Assembly: GCA_030704615.1 (NCBI GenBank)
Contig: CM060733.1
Coordinates: forward strand, 60,634,001 to 60,698,000
Direction of reading: 5' to 3'
Length of the DNA stretch: 64,000 nucleotides
Origin: Takakia lepidozioides
Lineage: Eukaryota > Streptophyta > Takakiopsida > Takakiales > Takakiaceae
Shown here: in pieces, positions 16,775-27,475 of the stretch
Position numbering within the stretch: the first letter of the stretch is position 1
Layout: each line of letters starts with the position of its first letter
Position numbers and translations under genes: made by a program
Notes under the pieces: generated by a model
What the model saw: the letters and a program-made list of their open reading frames with translations, nothing else
Database searches by the model: none
Told to the model about the DNA's origin: nothing

Positions 16775-18811
16775 ATGAGGGAGGAACGGAGCCCTTGGTA
16801 TACGGCAATCCCGAACACTGTCATTGTCACTGGTAATGTTGAGTGCAACCTATGTGGATTAAAGCTTTCTTATCGTAAGGATCGGTTGCTTGCTCACCTC
16901 GGCTATAAAGGTGTGAAAAGCGTTGGGGTGGGTTTATGTCCAAAAGCATCTATGCGGGTAAAAAGCCACTTTGCCCAGTGTGGAGGCAATATTCCAATGT
17001 CTTTGGATCTGGACATAACCTCTGAGCAGAACACTTCATCTTCCCGTCAGGATGCCCCGATTAGTACCCAGGGCGACTCTTGTGAGGCTTCGGGTGTCCT
17101 TGGACAAGTGGGTTGTGCCGGAGCAACACCTACTTCAACACCACTTTGTATCCCTACACTTCAACGAAGTAGAGGATTACGGCAGCAATCCATGCAAGAA
17201 GGTCTTAACTTGTCTACGAAAAGACAGTTGGATAAAAAATGGGCACAGTTTTTCTTCGAGGCCAACATACCATTTAATGTGGCAAGGTTTCCGGCATTTG
17301 TTTCTGCTGTTAGAGCAACCTCGAAGTCCAGATCCACGTATGTGCCTCCGACTTATCACAATCTCCGCACAGGATTGCTAGAAGACGCCATGACCAAGCT
17401 TACCCAAAGGGTCAACGATAGGACGGGCGAGTGCATCAGAAAATATGGAAGCACTATATGTGCCGATGGTTGGAGTTCTGTCACAAACATACCGTTGTTC
17501 AATGTCATGCTCGTATGTCCAGCTGATGAACAATTCTTGGGATCGGTCGACACTAGCGGCGAGAAGAAAGATGGACGTTATCAATGCCAACTATTGACGG
17601 ACTTCATCGAACAGGTCGGAAGTGATAGAATCGTGCAAATATGCACAGACAATGCCGCTAACATGAGAAACACTGCAGACATGTTGTTGGCACGTTATCC
17701 CCACATGTACTATCAAGGTTGTGCTGCTCATATCCTTGACCTCCTTTTGGAAGATTGGGGAAAAAAACAGTGGATGAAACAACTTGTCAAGCGAGCGAAG
17801 TTTGTTGTGTCGTTCATCCGCACACACCACATCCCTTTGACAATCTATAGGAGGCACGAACCCAAATACAGCCTCCGCAATCCAGGCGAAACTCGTTTTG
17901 TCACTAACTTCTTGATGGTAGATCGGTTGGTGACGGTGAAGAGCAGTCTGGAGCACACCATCATCGATCCTCAATGGGATGCGTACACACGGACATTGCG
18001 GGACTCCAGAAAAGCCACGTCATTGGGCAAAAGTCGAAAAGTTCGAAATAGCAGCGATGATTTCTGGAAGAAATGTGAAAACTTTGTTTATATGGTTGAG
18101 CCAGTGTTAATCGTCTTGCGGGAGTTTGATGGAAAGCAACCAGTATTGGGCAAGGCATGGTTACTAATGCAAAATCTTGAGAAGCACGTCCAATCCTTGA
18201 GGCATTCTCCCTTCTCTTTGGAACTTGAACTTACGGACAATGCTGAGGATGCATTTTACGACCGTCGTTCGATGGTTCGAATGGACTTGCATTATGCGGG
18301 GGCTTTGCTCAATCCATTCTTGCTCGACAATACCATGCTCCGAGACGACGCTGATGCCAAGACCGGCCTCGTGCGAGTGCTCATGCGACTGGCTCTGCCG
18401 AACCATGCAGAGAGAGCTATATCCGAGTACCAATGCTTCTCTAATTGCCGCGACCATTTTGAAGACATGCCGGATCCAAAAGAGCTCAATATGTTGTCAC
18501 ATGAATGGTGGAATCTGATTGGAGCTGGAGCAAGAACATTGGCTCCCATTGCGAAGCGTATTCTTGCTCAAGTGTGCTCTGCCTCATCTTGCGAACGCAT
18601 TTGGAGCAGTTACTCATTTGTTCACAACAAGATTCGTAACAGCTTGAATCCCGCGAGGGCTGACAAATTGGTGTATGTGTATACCAATTGCCGACTGCTA
18701 CGTGAGAGGGCAACGGATGATGCTGCAGCATGGTATGAGAGGAATTTGCATTCCGAAGACTCTGCTTCTGAGGCTGATTCGATGAGTGACGATACTAAGC
18801 CTCAGAGATAA
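16775..18811 (+). CDS. hAT superfamily transposase (DUF659)
   Basis: A single open frame of 678 aa from the ATG at 16775. It opens with a BED-like zinc finger (CNLCG...HLGYKG...HFAQCGG). The DUF659/RNase H-like core follows: CADGWSS (first Asp), ICTDNAANM (second Asp), then QGCAAHILDLLLEDWGK. The C-terminal hAT dimerisation region contains ILAQVCSASSCERIWSSYSF. The reaction would be cut-and-paste transposition. The frame continues in phase beyond the TAA at 18809 to 19771 with one more stop (see the next entry). The core up to 18811 already contains every hAT domain that I recognise, so activity is possible but unproven. Confidence 0.9.
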   Translation: MREERSPWYTAIPNTVIVTGNVECNLCGLKLSYRKDRLLAHLGYKGVKSVGVGLCPKASMRVKSHFAQCGGNIPMSLDLDITSEQNTSSSRQDAPISTQGDSCEASGVLGQVGCAGATPTSTPLCIPTLQRSRGLRQQSMQEGLNLSTKRQLDKKWAQFFFEANIPFNVARFPAFVSAVRATSKSRSTYVPPTYHNLRTGLLEDAMTKLTQRVNDRTGECIRKYGSTICADGWSSVTNIPLFNVMLVCPADEQFLGSVDTSGEKKDGRYQCQLLTDFIEQVGSDRIVQICTDNAANMRNTADMLLARYPHMYYQGCAAHILDLLLEDWGKKQWMKQLVKRAKFVVSFIRTHHIPLTIYRRHEPKYSLRNPGETRFVTNFLMVDRLVTVKSSLEHTIIDPQWDAYTRTLRDSRKATSLGKSRKVRNSSDDFWKKCENFVYMVEPVLIVLREFDGKQPVLGKAWLLMQNLEKHVQSLRHSPFSLELELTDNAEDAFYDRRSMVRMDLHYAGALLNPFLLDNTMLRDDADAKTGLVRVLMRLALPNHAERAISEYQCFSNCRDHFEDMPDPKELNMLSHEWWNLIGAGARTLAPIAKRILAQVCSASSCERIWSSYSFVHNKIRNSLNPARADKLVYVYTNCRLLRERATDDAAAWYERNLHSEDSASEADSMSDDTKPQR

Positions 18812-19771
18812 TCATCTCAGAGGGAATTATCTGCCTCCGATAGGGCAGATGGATCCGATGATGCTTCCGAAAATACGTATGACCCGTTTACATTCACAGA
18901 TGATGATGCTTATATCCAGCCGACCTTTGATGACCTTCTTGAAGAAGTGCGTATCGCAGATGAAGGTGAAGCTGCAATTGTGTCATCCCCAGAACATGGT
19001 CCTCAAAATGAAGTTGGGGTCGACCCTCGTCCCCCACTACACGCTGAAGCCACCGGTAGTGCCCCAATGGAGCTTAGGGGTGATGTACTGCCAGGACCAA
19101 TCGACGTACGCAATCCTGTTCATACAAACGATGGTGTCGAACCCATTGTACAGTCGACGGGACGGGATCATGCCTCACCGATACGACCAGCTCCACCATA
19201 ATGTCAAAACCGATCCAGCTCCTCATCAACACAGCGGACATTAAGGAGCAACAGGGTTGATCTGTTTTCCACACGCATGCATCATTCTGCTGCATTGGAC
19301 CGGACGGAAGTTGAAGCCTCGGATGATGACAACCTGCCATTACAATTCCACCTTAACCGACGTGTTGCGCAGCAGACCCGTGGTTCCTCACATGCCGGAC
19401 CATCTAATGCCGGTCCATCTCGGGCAGTCCCCCCTCCGGTACCTCGTTCAAGACCACCTTCGATTGCGTCCCAAGTCCATAAACGACAAAGAACAGTCCA
19501 ACCTTTTGTAGGCGATCGGCCCACAAACAGGCCAGATACCGTGGATGGTATTCAAGACCGGAGCGGGAGTCGACCGCAGAGAGAACTAAATGTGGTTCGA
19601 GGTCACTTGCAGATTCAAATGCCTGGACATATGAGGTCGGATAGGGAGAACGATTCCAGCACTGATCATGGCAACGGTGGTGAAGTCGAGGGTGACCCGG
19701 ATTTTCAACCCATCGGAGCATTAGGATTAGGATCTTCTTCGTCCCGCCGTCGAAGCAGTAGAAGGAATTGA
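18812..19771 (+). pseudogene. In-frame C-terminal extension of transposase
   Basis: After the TAA at 18809-18811 the same frame stays open to 19198, meets TAA at 19199-19201, and is open again to 19771. The content is acidic and then Arg/Ser/Pro-rich (for example YDPFTFTDDDAYIQPTFDDL, DPDFQPIGALGLG, SSSSRRRSSRRN). The minus-strand copy at 26870-27475 carries the same tail sequence. I infer that the original transposase was about 1000 aa and that each TAA replaced a sense codon (CAA is the simplest), or that the tail is read by some other means. Confidence 0.6.
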
Positions 19772-20039
19772 AGCAAAACAGCTGTAGGCATGCATCCGCA
19801 CTTTTTAGTGGACATGTTTATATTTTTGTACTGAAGTAATATCAATGTGATCATTGTCACTATGAGTATTTGTATTGCTGTTGTGTATGTGTTGGAAAAT
19901 AAAAGATGTTGCCCATGTGTATACCAGCCAAAATGTCGGCCAAATGCACCGTCACTTGCTCATGTTTATGTTCGGTGATTTGCTTGTGGAATGGAGAACA
20001 ATTGTGTCATGCTTCCAACTGTGCATTCATTTTTATTTA

Positions 20040-20525
20040 AATGGAGCGACTGCCAAGGTGGCGGTCACTTCTACTGTGTGACCTCCGCCTGGAGCGAGGA
20101 GTGAGGCGGGGGGGAGGAGGGCATATAAGCTCTGGGACATTCTCCCCTCACTTCGTTTGAAGTTTTTTTTTGTTTTTATAAATGCAGCGACCGCCATTAC
20201 TGGCGGTCGCTTTTATTTTAATTATTTTGGAAATGAAGCGACCGCCTATGTTGGCGGTCGCTTATTTATGTTAAATGTTTTGAAAATGAAGCGACCGCCT
20301 ATGCTGGCGGTCGCTTATTTATTATAATGAAGCGACCGCATATATTGGCGGTCGTTTATTTTTTTTTAAGTTTTTGAAAATGAAGCGACCGCCTACATTG
20401 GCGGTCGCTTATTTATTTATTATTTATTTTTAATGAAGCGACTGCCTATGTTGGCGGTCGCTTATTTTTTTTAAAGTTTTTGAAAATGAAGCGACCGCCT
20501 ATGTTAGCAGTCGCTTTTTTTTTTT
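20040..20525. repeat. GCGACCGCC palindrome array (right)
   Basis: One degenerate unit lies near 20045. From 20183 there are seven palindromes (AGCGACCGCC-TATGTT-GGCGGTCGCT type) mostly 52 bp apart, with spacers TTTATTT.TTAAA.TTTTTGAAAATGA. The homologous inverted stretch is at about 26120-26870. Confidence 0.9.
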
Positions 20526-20534
20526 TAAAGTTTT

Positions 20535-20960
20535 TGAATGACAAGTGAACGCCTCATTGGACAATTGAATGGTTTTCGATTGATCTCGTATTACACTGGG
20601 ACGTATTAAAGGGTACATTGAACACACTGACCAAGTTTCAAAGCGAACGAAAATCATTTGGATGGGCAACCATCTGTTGGCCCATTGAACGAATTTCGAT
20701 TGATCTCATATTACTCTGGGGCCTCTTACATAACACATTGAACATAGTGGCCAAGTCTCAAAGTGAAACAAAATCATCTCGATGGCCAACCATCCGTTGA
20801 GCCATCGAATGAATTTCGATTGATCTGATATTAATCCGGGACCTGTGAGAAGGTGTCTAGAACGTGCTGGCAAAGTTTGGAAGCTAACAAAAATGATTTG
20901 GATGAGTAACCATCCGTTCACCCGTTGAATGTATTCTGTTGGAGCTGCTATTGCTTTGGG
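20535..20960. repeat. 120-bp tandem repeat, block 1
   Basis: Three full units and a decayed fourth. The landmark TTTCGATTGATCT ends at 20580+7, 20700+7 and 20820+7, an exact 120-bp period. The core contains ACATTGAACA, GCGAACGAAAATCATTTGGA and GGGCAACCATCC. 120 bp equals 40 codons and two strands stay partly open. I do not recognise a protein in it. Confidence 0.9.
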
Positions 20961-21550
20961 ACCCGTTGGACTGTGTTTCGCGTGCTCACGATATTTTTTT
21001 TTCGATCTGTTTTTGAATGGAGCGTGTAATGTAGCCATATGCAATGTGTGTGCCAAATTTTGGGAGTGATCAAAATTCATTTGGACCCAAAATGACAGTT
21101 TCTTCCCTGTTTTGCACTCCAAACTTGATTTGTGTTCTACTTTATGTACTCTTCATAGAAAGTTCTGCAATAGTGATCGAAGACAACACTGTTTTTTTAG
21201 GGCATTTTTGATTGGTCCAAATTTTGGCAAGGGAGTAGCCGTGGGATGCTGGAAGCCACGGAACAAAATTGAGCCAAAAACAAAATCGATACGTGCCAGA
21301 AACCCCCACTGAAAGGCAGTGCAAACCTATTTATTGGCTTAAAATAAATTTAAATTCAATTAAATTGTGGAATGGCTTGAGGGGGGAGAGCGTCGATGGG
21401 GAGGCAAATAATTTATTCGTCTGTTGTGTCTCCGCACATGTGTCGCACACATGTTCAAGCACATGCGGGCAAAAGAGGGGCTTCAACCACATCCGTTCAA
21501 TGGGTGCAATAGCCGTGCACGCATTGCAGGATTTCTTTTTCGCATTGAAC
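20961..21550. other. Spacer between 120-bp repeat blocks
   Basis: Unassigned sequence between the two tandem-repeat blocks. It has no recognisable gene or element ends. Confidence 0.4.
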
Positions 21551-21554
21551 AAAA

Positions 21555-21975
21555 ACCAGATGACAAGTGAATGCCTCATTGGACAATTGAACGATTTTCG
21601 ATTGATCTCGTATTACACTGGGATGTATCAGAAGGTACATTGAACACATTGGCCAAGTTTCAAAGCGAACGAAAATCATTTGGATGGGCAACCATCCATT
21701 GGCCGATTGAACGAATTTCGATTGATCTCATATTACTCTGGGGCCTCTTCCATGGCACATTGAACATAGTGGCCAAGTCTCAAAGCGAAACAAAATCATT
21801 TCGATGGCCAACCATCCGTTGAGCCATCGCATGAATTTCGATTGATCTGATATTAGTCCGGGACCTGATACATGGTATGTTGAACATAGTGGCAAAGATT
21901 GAAAGCAAACGAAAATCATTTGGATGGGCAACCATTCAATCGCCCATTGAATGAATGTGGTTTCGTCTTCGATTA
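21555..21975. repeat. 120-bp tandem repeat, block 2
   Basis: Second block of the family seen at 20535-20960. The landmark CGATTGATCT recurs every 120 bp (near 21602, 21722, 21842) and a decayed unit ends near 21960. The first unit of each block begins with the same GACAAGTGAA.GCCTCATTGG start, so the blocks appear to be copies of one array about 1020 bp apart. Confidence 0.9.
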
Positions 21976-21999
21976 TATTGGGACCTGTTATATGGTATG

Positions 22000-22960
22000 C
22001 CCTTTGAAGCTCTTTTTGTAGTATCTCTTGCCTCGTAATGCGGTGTTTCTCCATGTCCACTTTATCCAATATGTTAATATTCTCCACCTGGAACAGATCC
22101 ACATATGTGTGCAGAAATCCTTAAAAAAACAAATGACCATCTTAACTTTTATAAACCTCATCCCCAGCTTCCAGTTTTGATGGTCATTTGGTTTTTTAAG
22201 TTATATACGCATGTGTGGATATGTTCCAGATCGAAGATATTAACATTGGAAAATAAGAGTTGGAGAAGCACCTCATTACGAAGCAAGAGACATTACAGAA
22301 GACCTCAGCATGTTGAACATTTGGATGAAGAACCTTGTTCATCGTCGCTTCAAAGTTCTAGCGCTTCTGAAATGATCACATGTTTGTTGGTGGAAGCAGA
22401 TCTTGTAGGCCACATTGATCTCGTACCCATCGAAAACTCCCGTAGGCCACATGGAACGGTTCATGTGATACATTTTCACAAATGCGATGTGATACATTTG
22501 TGAAATGGTATCACATCAACCGTTTAATGTGGCCAATGCACGTCTTCCGCACCATGGCGGAAATGTTCGCCACTTGAAAACACAAACACAAATAATCCGT
22601 GCAAACAATATCAAGAATCATATGTACTGCAAGGTGTTTCATACTGCCGATGTTCATGTAGCAGAATTATTTAGGAATCGTTTTGCTACTCCCATGCCAA
22701 CAACATCAAGTCCACTGCGACTTCCGAATTCCGTATCAGCCACCACGGACATGAAACCAGGAACTTCGCACAAAATCTCCAATTCATTCAATTTATGGTG
22801 GGCCACGGTTGCAGCCTGCAAGCTGGCCGGGGTGGTTGATACGTCCGTTTGAACATGACAGTCTCAGAGGACGTTAGCATGGGAATAACAAAAAGAGTAC
22901 TACAAAATTCAGCTAGAGGAACAACAATAGCATGAAACACATCTTACGGTTGTGACAGCT
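22000..22960. other. Unassigned, weakly open plus-strand frames
   Basis: Plus-strand frames of 132 and 115 codons (22105-22503 and 22505-22852) follow each other. They show no domain, signal or repeat that I recognise. They may belong to the transposon that carries the kinase-like gene. I do not call a gene. Confidence 0.2.
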
Positions 22961-22964
22961 CCAA

Positions 22965-23624
22965 TCAATAGAGAACTCGCATCATCAGTTGCGCTCCAAC
23001 AGCAGTACTGGTCCCCCGAGTAAATAAAATTCCGTTGTAAATAATAAATTGCATACGCTCGAACCTCACAAATGTCATTTCAACAAAACCGGCCGTGTAT
23101 TGTGGCACTGTTTGTAACTGCGAATGTTTCAATGTTTCTGACATGGTACTGAGAAAATGATATATTGGATCCTTAGGAGTTGGACAACAAATGTTCCATA
23201 TCTCATTCAACTGTGCGATACTACCATGAGTTGCATGGATAAAAAAATAATAGGTGTACATGCGACCTCCACACGTTTAAGTAGAGATCTAGTATCAAAC
23301 GTTCGGAGGTCGCATGTGCAACTTTCCGATCCATGCCTCTCATGGTAGTGTCGCACAGTTGAATGAGATGAGACGTTTGTTGTCTAACTCCTACGGAACT
23401 AATATATCGTTTTCTCATAACCCTATCCGAAACCTTGGAACATTACAAATATAAACAGTGAGCCAGTACACAAACCATTTATGTTGCAATGACACGTGCC
23501 AGGGTCGAGCATATGCAATGTAGTATTTACAATGGGACTTTATTTATTATATACACGATCAAAATTGAGTTATGTCTTCATAAAAGAACCATTGTACCGC
23601 CAGAAATGTCATATCTACGAGACT
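22965..23624 (-). pseudogene. 3' portion of kinase-element gene (decayed)
   Basis: Minus-strand frames here read as protein (HGSIAQLNEIWNICCPTPKD, then FLSTMSETLK and AGFVEMTFVRFERMQ) but contain no kinase motif. A near-palindromic duplication at 23150-23420 repeats part of the frame (SHLIQLCDTTM) in both orientations. The segment lies downstream of the kinase-like frame on the same strand, so I treat it as the same or an adjacent decayed gene. Confidence 0.35.
23150..23420. repeat. Large imperfect palindrome (hairpin)
   Basis: Arms 23152-23280 and 23290-23418 are reverse complements over about 125 bp with a short centre at about 23285. Shared blocks are CATTCAACTGTGCGA, CTACCATGAG, GGCATGGAT-like and ACATGCGACCTCC. 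A transcript could fold into a long stem. It may come from a local inverted duplication inside the decayed gene. Confidence 0.85.
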
Positions 23625-23629
23625 ATGGT

Positions 23630-25102
23630 CTACTCCGTCCTATATACGTCTTTCGGCTCAGGCCAATTGAATGGCTTGCCCATGAACCGAAGTATTACAT
23701 GGGCTAATGTGACTCTCTCATTCTTGTTATTGTCGTACAACCTTTGTAGCATTGAATGCCAAAAACCTCCCGTAAATTGGTCCTGGAACATACTTTGATC
23801 ATAATGAACACCGCCATTTATTCGTACCGCTATCTTCCCAACGGCAAATGCCTCCGATGTCATGTCCTGGGGAGGGGGAGGGGGGGGGGCGTGGCATTCG
23901 CATTGAAAACCGATGCAATATCTTTTTCCACCCACCATCTTTTCGCGAGTTCTCGGTCCAGCTTGTCTTGGTTTTCAAACTAGTACGACGAGACTTTGCG
24001 TATGCCCAATGGGGTGGCTAAGCCCGAATCACACACCCCAATCTTGATCTCCTCGGTGTCATCTGGAAAATGCAACAAGATGTTGTCGGGGGACAAGTCG
24101 TTGTGCATGACACCGTTCTTGTGGATAACATCCATGATGCACACCAGTGCCCATGCAAGTTTACTGCGCACTTCTCGGAAACGAAGCAAGCGATCGCATT
24201 CCTGGAACTCTGCTTCCGTTCCCCTTTGTTCCAAAATCACCCTGTTGTCCGAATCGTTGCCTCATTTTTCTGTCAAGGTTCATCATGTCACGTATTGTCC
24301 CACCATTCCACCAGCGAGTGTAACCCTCTACCTCACGTGCATTCACAGCAAAATACGAGATAACACCCGGATGCTAGAACTTCACTGCGAAACACTCGTC
24401 GTTATGTTGTCTCAACGCATTTTCTGGATTTTTGGACTTGGGTTTTTTTCCCGCTAGCTCACAACGCTCCGGTATTCTAGAATCGCCAACAATCATACAG
24501 TGACGGACCTTAGCATACCCTCTTTCTTTGTAAGGGCCAATCTCTACCGCCTTCGCACTAGAGTTCAGGTTATAAAGACCAGTTGTGCCTCCCCCGCCCG
24601 ATGACCCCGTCTTCCAAGGGACAACCCTAGTCCGGCGATGTGAATTCTGACTTGCCGAGCAAGCCCAATACTCAACACGCCGCATTAACTCGGCTTCGAC
24701 GGATGGCACTCGACCCTCGGTTGTTCTACCCTTCCATGTCTTCATTAGCTGCCTTAAATTCCACGTGGCGTCTTTCGCCCTGCTTTGGATCCACCGATTG
24801 AACTTCGGCTTGTCCCTGTCCACCGTCCACTTAGCCCCCGCCAAAGCGTTTGTCATTTTCCTCTCCATATTTTGCTAGAAAATCTGAAACCCCTCCCATC
24901 CATGCCTAACATAAGCACTCTCCAGCCTCATCATGTCCCTACCCTTGAAATAATCCGCTACCACTTCTTTCACCCTATCCAAGACATCCGGTCCCGGGTA
25001 GTCTGGCTTGTTGACCTGACTATCCCGCTCGTCGGCACGTTTTCTCTTCTTCCGCCCCCCAGACGATCCCGCCCCAGAACTTGAATTCACAACCCTCGAC
25101 AT
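23630..25102 (-). pseudogene. Protein-kinase-like gene, three TAG stops
   Basis: Frame runs from ATG at 25102: Ser/Gly/Lys-rich N-terminus (GRKKRKRADE), a Gly-rich stretch (GSSGGGGTTG), a beta-3-like lysine (CFAVKF), the catalytic-loop motif MHNDLSPDNILL (HxDLxxxN) and CDSGLA in place of DFG. It is broken by TAG at 24875-24877, TAG at 24374-24376, a frameshift near 24250, TAG just after KVSSY near 23980, and a C/G homopolymer near 23875-23890. The DFG Phe is Ser. Family: eukaryotic-kinase-like, subgroup unknown. The gene lies between inverted hAT 3' ends, so it may be transposon cargo. Confidence 0.65.
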
Positions 25103-25109
25103 TGTATAA

Positions 25110-25720
25110 ACATTTGCCCACTACAGGGTCCAAAACCTCAGAAAAATGGCAATGAACGCGTGTGGATGGTGTCTTCGTAGTTTTCTGCAAAAAAACAGGC
25201 CGCCGGAGATCCGGAAACGGCAAAATGGTGATACGATGATTGTACCGTGAACAAGTGTGTGGGATTGACCAATAGAAAACCGACAAAACCTCCCCCCCAA
25301 AATAATCACCTTTGCACCTCCCGTTGGCAGTGCCAAGCAACGAAGTCCTCAAGGACTACAGGATGCCAAGGAACCACACCACAAGAGGGGCAAAAGTGAT
25401 CAGAAAAGGAGGGGGTGGAATGGTTTATATAGGCGCCCACCACCCCCCGCCCCCCCCAAAAATGGCATTATGCTTGACAAGGCGTGACAGGCCAGTGGCG
25501 CCTCGCCACGTGTCAGCGCGGCGCGACTGGCCAGTCGCACCTCGTCATGCGCACCCACATGGGAGAGGTCAAGGGTTCAAAACCACCTCCCCCCATCCCA
25601 TTTGTTTCGTTTTTCCTGACCCGTGGTACCTCGCCACGTGGCTGGCCGAGGCGCCGCTTCATGATTAAAAATAAAAAACAAAACGCCACACGGCGGGTCT
25701 CTGGATTTCTAAGAAAAAAA
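25110..25720. other. Upstream region of kinase-like gene
   Basis: Contains a C-rich tract (25440-25460) and repeated TCGCCACGTG motifs (25500-25510 and 25630-25640). I recognise no gene. The promoter of the kinase-like gene would lie here, and a TATATAGG at about 25425 is a possible TATA box on plus. Confidence 0.3.
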
Positions 25721-25724
25721 AAAA

Positions 25725-26870
25725 CACGCGACCGCTTATTTTAAAATATAATAAAATACAAGCGACCGCCAATATGGGCGGTCGCTTCATTTAAAAATAA
25801 ATAAATTAGTGGCGACCACCAATACTGGCGGTCGCTTAATTTAACAAAATATTAAATTACAAGCGACCGCCAATATGGGCGGTCGTTTTTATTAAAAATA
25901 ATAAATTATATGCGACTGCCAATATAGGCGGACTCATTTTTTTTAAACAAATTAATAAATATTAATAATTGGCCACGTCTGTTTTACACCATGGCTGCCA
26001 TGTCATTACAAAGAGTAGAAGTAAATTGTAAAAGTCAAATGTAAAAAAAATTACGTGGATAAACGTCCGGATTCGACGTGACGGCCGACGTGTCAGCGCC
26101 ACGTCACGTCAGGAATGATAACTAGGGCCAGCATAGGCGCTCGCTTCATTTTCAAAACATTTAAAATAAATAGGCGACCGCCAGCATAGGCGGTCACTTC
26201 ATTTTCAAAACATTTAAAATAAATAAGCGGCCGCCAACATAGGCGGTCGCTTCATTTTCAAAAACTTAAAAAAAAAATAATCGACCGCCAATATAGGCGG
26301 TCGCTTTATTTTCAAAAACTTAAAAAAAAATAAGCGACCGCCAACATAGGCAGTCGCTTCATTTCCAAAATAATTAAAATAAAAGCGACCACCAGTAATG
26401 GCGGTCGCCCCATTTCCAAAAATAAAAAAATAAAAACGACCGCTAGTAATGGCGGTCCCTGCATCTTAAAAAATAACCATCACAGCGATCGGCAGAAATG
26501 GCGGTCGCTGCATTTTGTAAAAACAAAAACTGCCAGTAATGAAAGTGAGAGGAGAATGACTTGGGGCTTATATGCCCCCCCCTCCCCCGCCTCATTCCGC
26601 GCTCCACGTGCAGGGCAGACCTCGTAGAAGCGACCGCCACCATGGCGGTTGCTCCATTTAAAAACAAAAAAAAAATGACTGCCACAAATGACGGTCGCTC
26701 CAATGGCGGTCGCTGCATTTATAAAAACAAAAAAAAACTTCAAGCGAAGTGAGGGGAGAATGTCTCGGAGCTTATATGCCCCCCCCCCACCCTCACTTCT
26801 CGCTCCATGCGCAGTCACACTTCGTAGAAGCGACCGCCACCTTGGCGGTCGCTCCATTTAAATAAAAATG
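25725..26870 (-). repeat. GCGACCGCC palindrome array (second hAT copy)
   Basis: Two sub-arrays (25728-25935 and 26125-26520) of the same palindromes as at 15513-16345 and 20183-20515, separated by about 190 bp of unrelated sequence containing GTGACGGCCGACGTG. The stretch 26520-26870 has a local duplication of the promoter-like block (AAGCTTATATGCCCCC type) seen once at 20110-20135. Orientation is opposite to the first hAT copy. Confidence 0.85.
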
Positions 26871-27475
26871 AATGCACAGTTGGAAGCAAGGCACAATTGT
26901 TCTTCATTCCACAAGCAAATCACCGAACACAAACATGAGCAAGTGACGGTGCTTTTGGCCGACATTTTGGCTGGTATACACATGTGCAACATCTTTTATT
27001 TTCCAACACATACACAACAAAAGATCCTAATGCTCCGATGGGTTGAAAATCCGGGTCACCCTCGACTTCACCACCGTTGTCATGATCAGTGCTGGAATCG
27101 TCCTCCCTATCCGACCTCATATGTCCAGGCCTTTGAATCTGCAAGCGACCTCGAACCACATTTAGTTCTCTCTGAAGTCGACTTCCGCTCCGGTCTTGAA
27201 TACCATCCATGGTATCTGGCCTGTTTGTGAGCCGATCGCCTACAAAAGGTTGAACTGTTCTCTATCGTTTATGGACTTGGGACGCAATCGAAGGTGGTAC
27301 CGGAGGGGGGACTGCCCGAGATGGACCGGCATTAGATGGTCCGGTATGTGAGGAACCACGGGTCTGCTGCGCAACACGTCGGTTAAGGTGGAATTGTAGT
27401 GACAGGTTATCATCATCCGAGGCTTCAACTTCCGCCCGGTCCAATGCAGCAGAATGATGCATGCGTGTGGAAAAC
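26870..27475 (-). pseudogene. Inverted partial copy of hAT 3' end
   Basis: Reverse complement of 19250-20050. It carries the same tail coding sequence (GIQDRSGSR, DSSTDHDNGGEVEG, DPDFQPIGAL) with a deletion of about 125 bp relative to copy 1 right after FQPIGAL. The copy stops abruptly at 27475, at the sequence corresponding to 19257 (CTGTTTTCCACACG), where Ty3/gypsy reverse transcriptase begins. No transposase core remains. Confidence 0.9.

Larger units (their letters stand above)
15513..20525 (+). mobile_element. hAT element with palindrome-array ends
   Basis: A DUF659/hAT transposase gene lies between two arrays built of short palindromes with half-site AGCGACCGCC. The left array (15513-16345) has a higher-order repeat of 310 bp; the right array (20040-20525) has units about 52 bp apart. 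I could not identify a short hAT terminal inverted repeat or an 8-bp target duplication, so the exact ends are not fixed; the arrays may be subterminal. An inverted, truncated second copy of the 3' half is at 25725-27475. Confidence 0.7.

Noticed and set aside
22105-22852. Two consecutive plus-strand frames as a gene
   Set aside because: No motif, no consistent splice sites, composition like the surrounding repeats.
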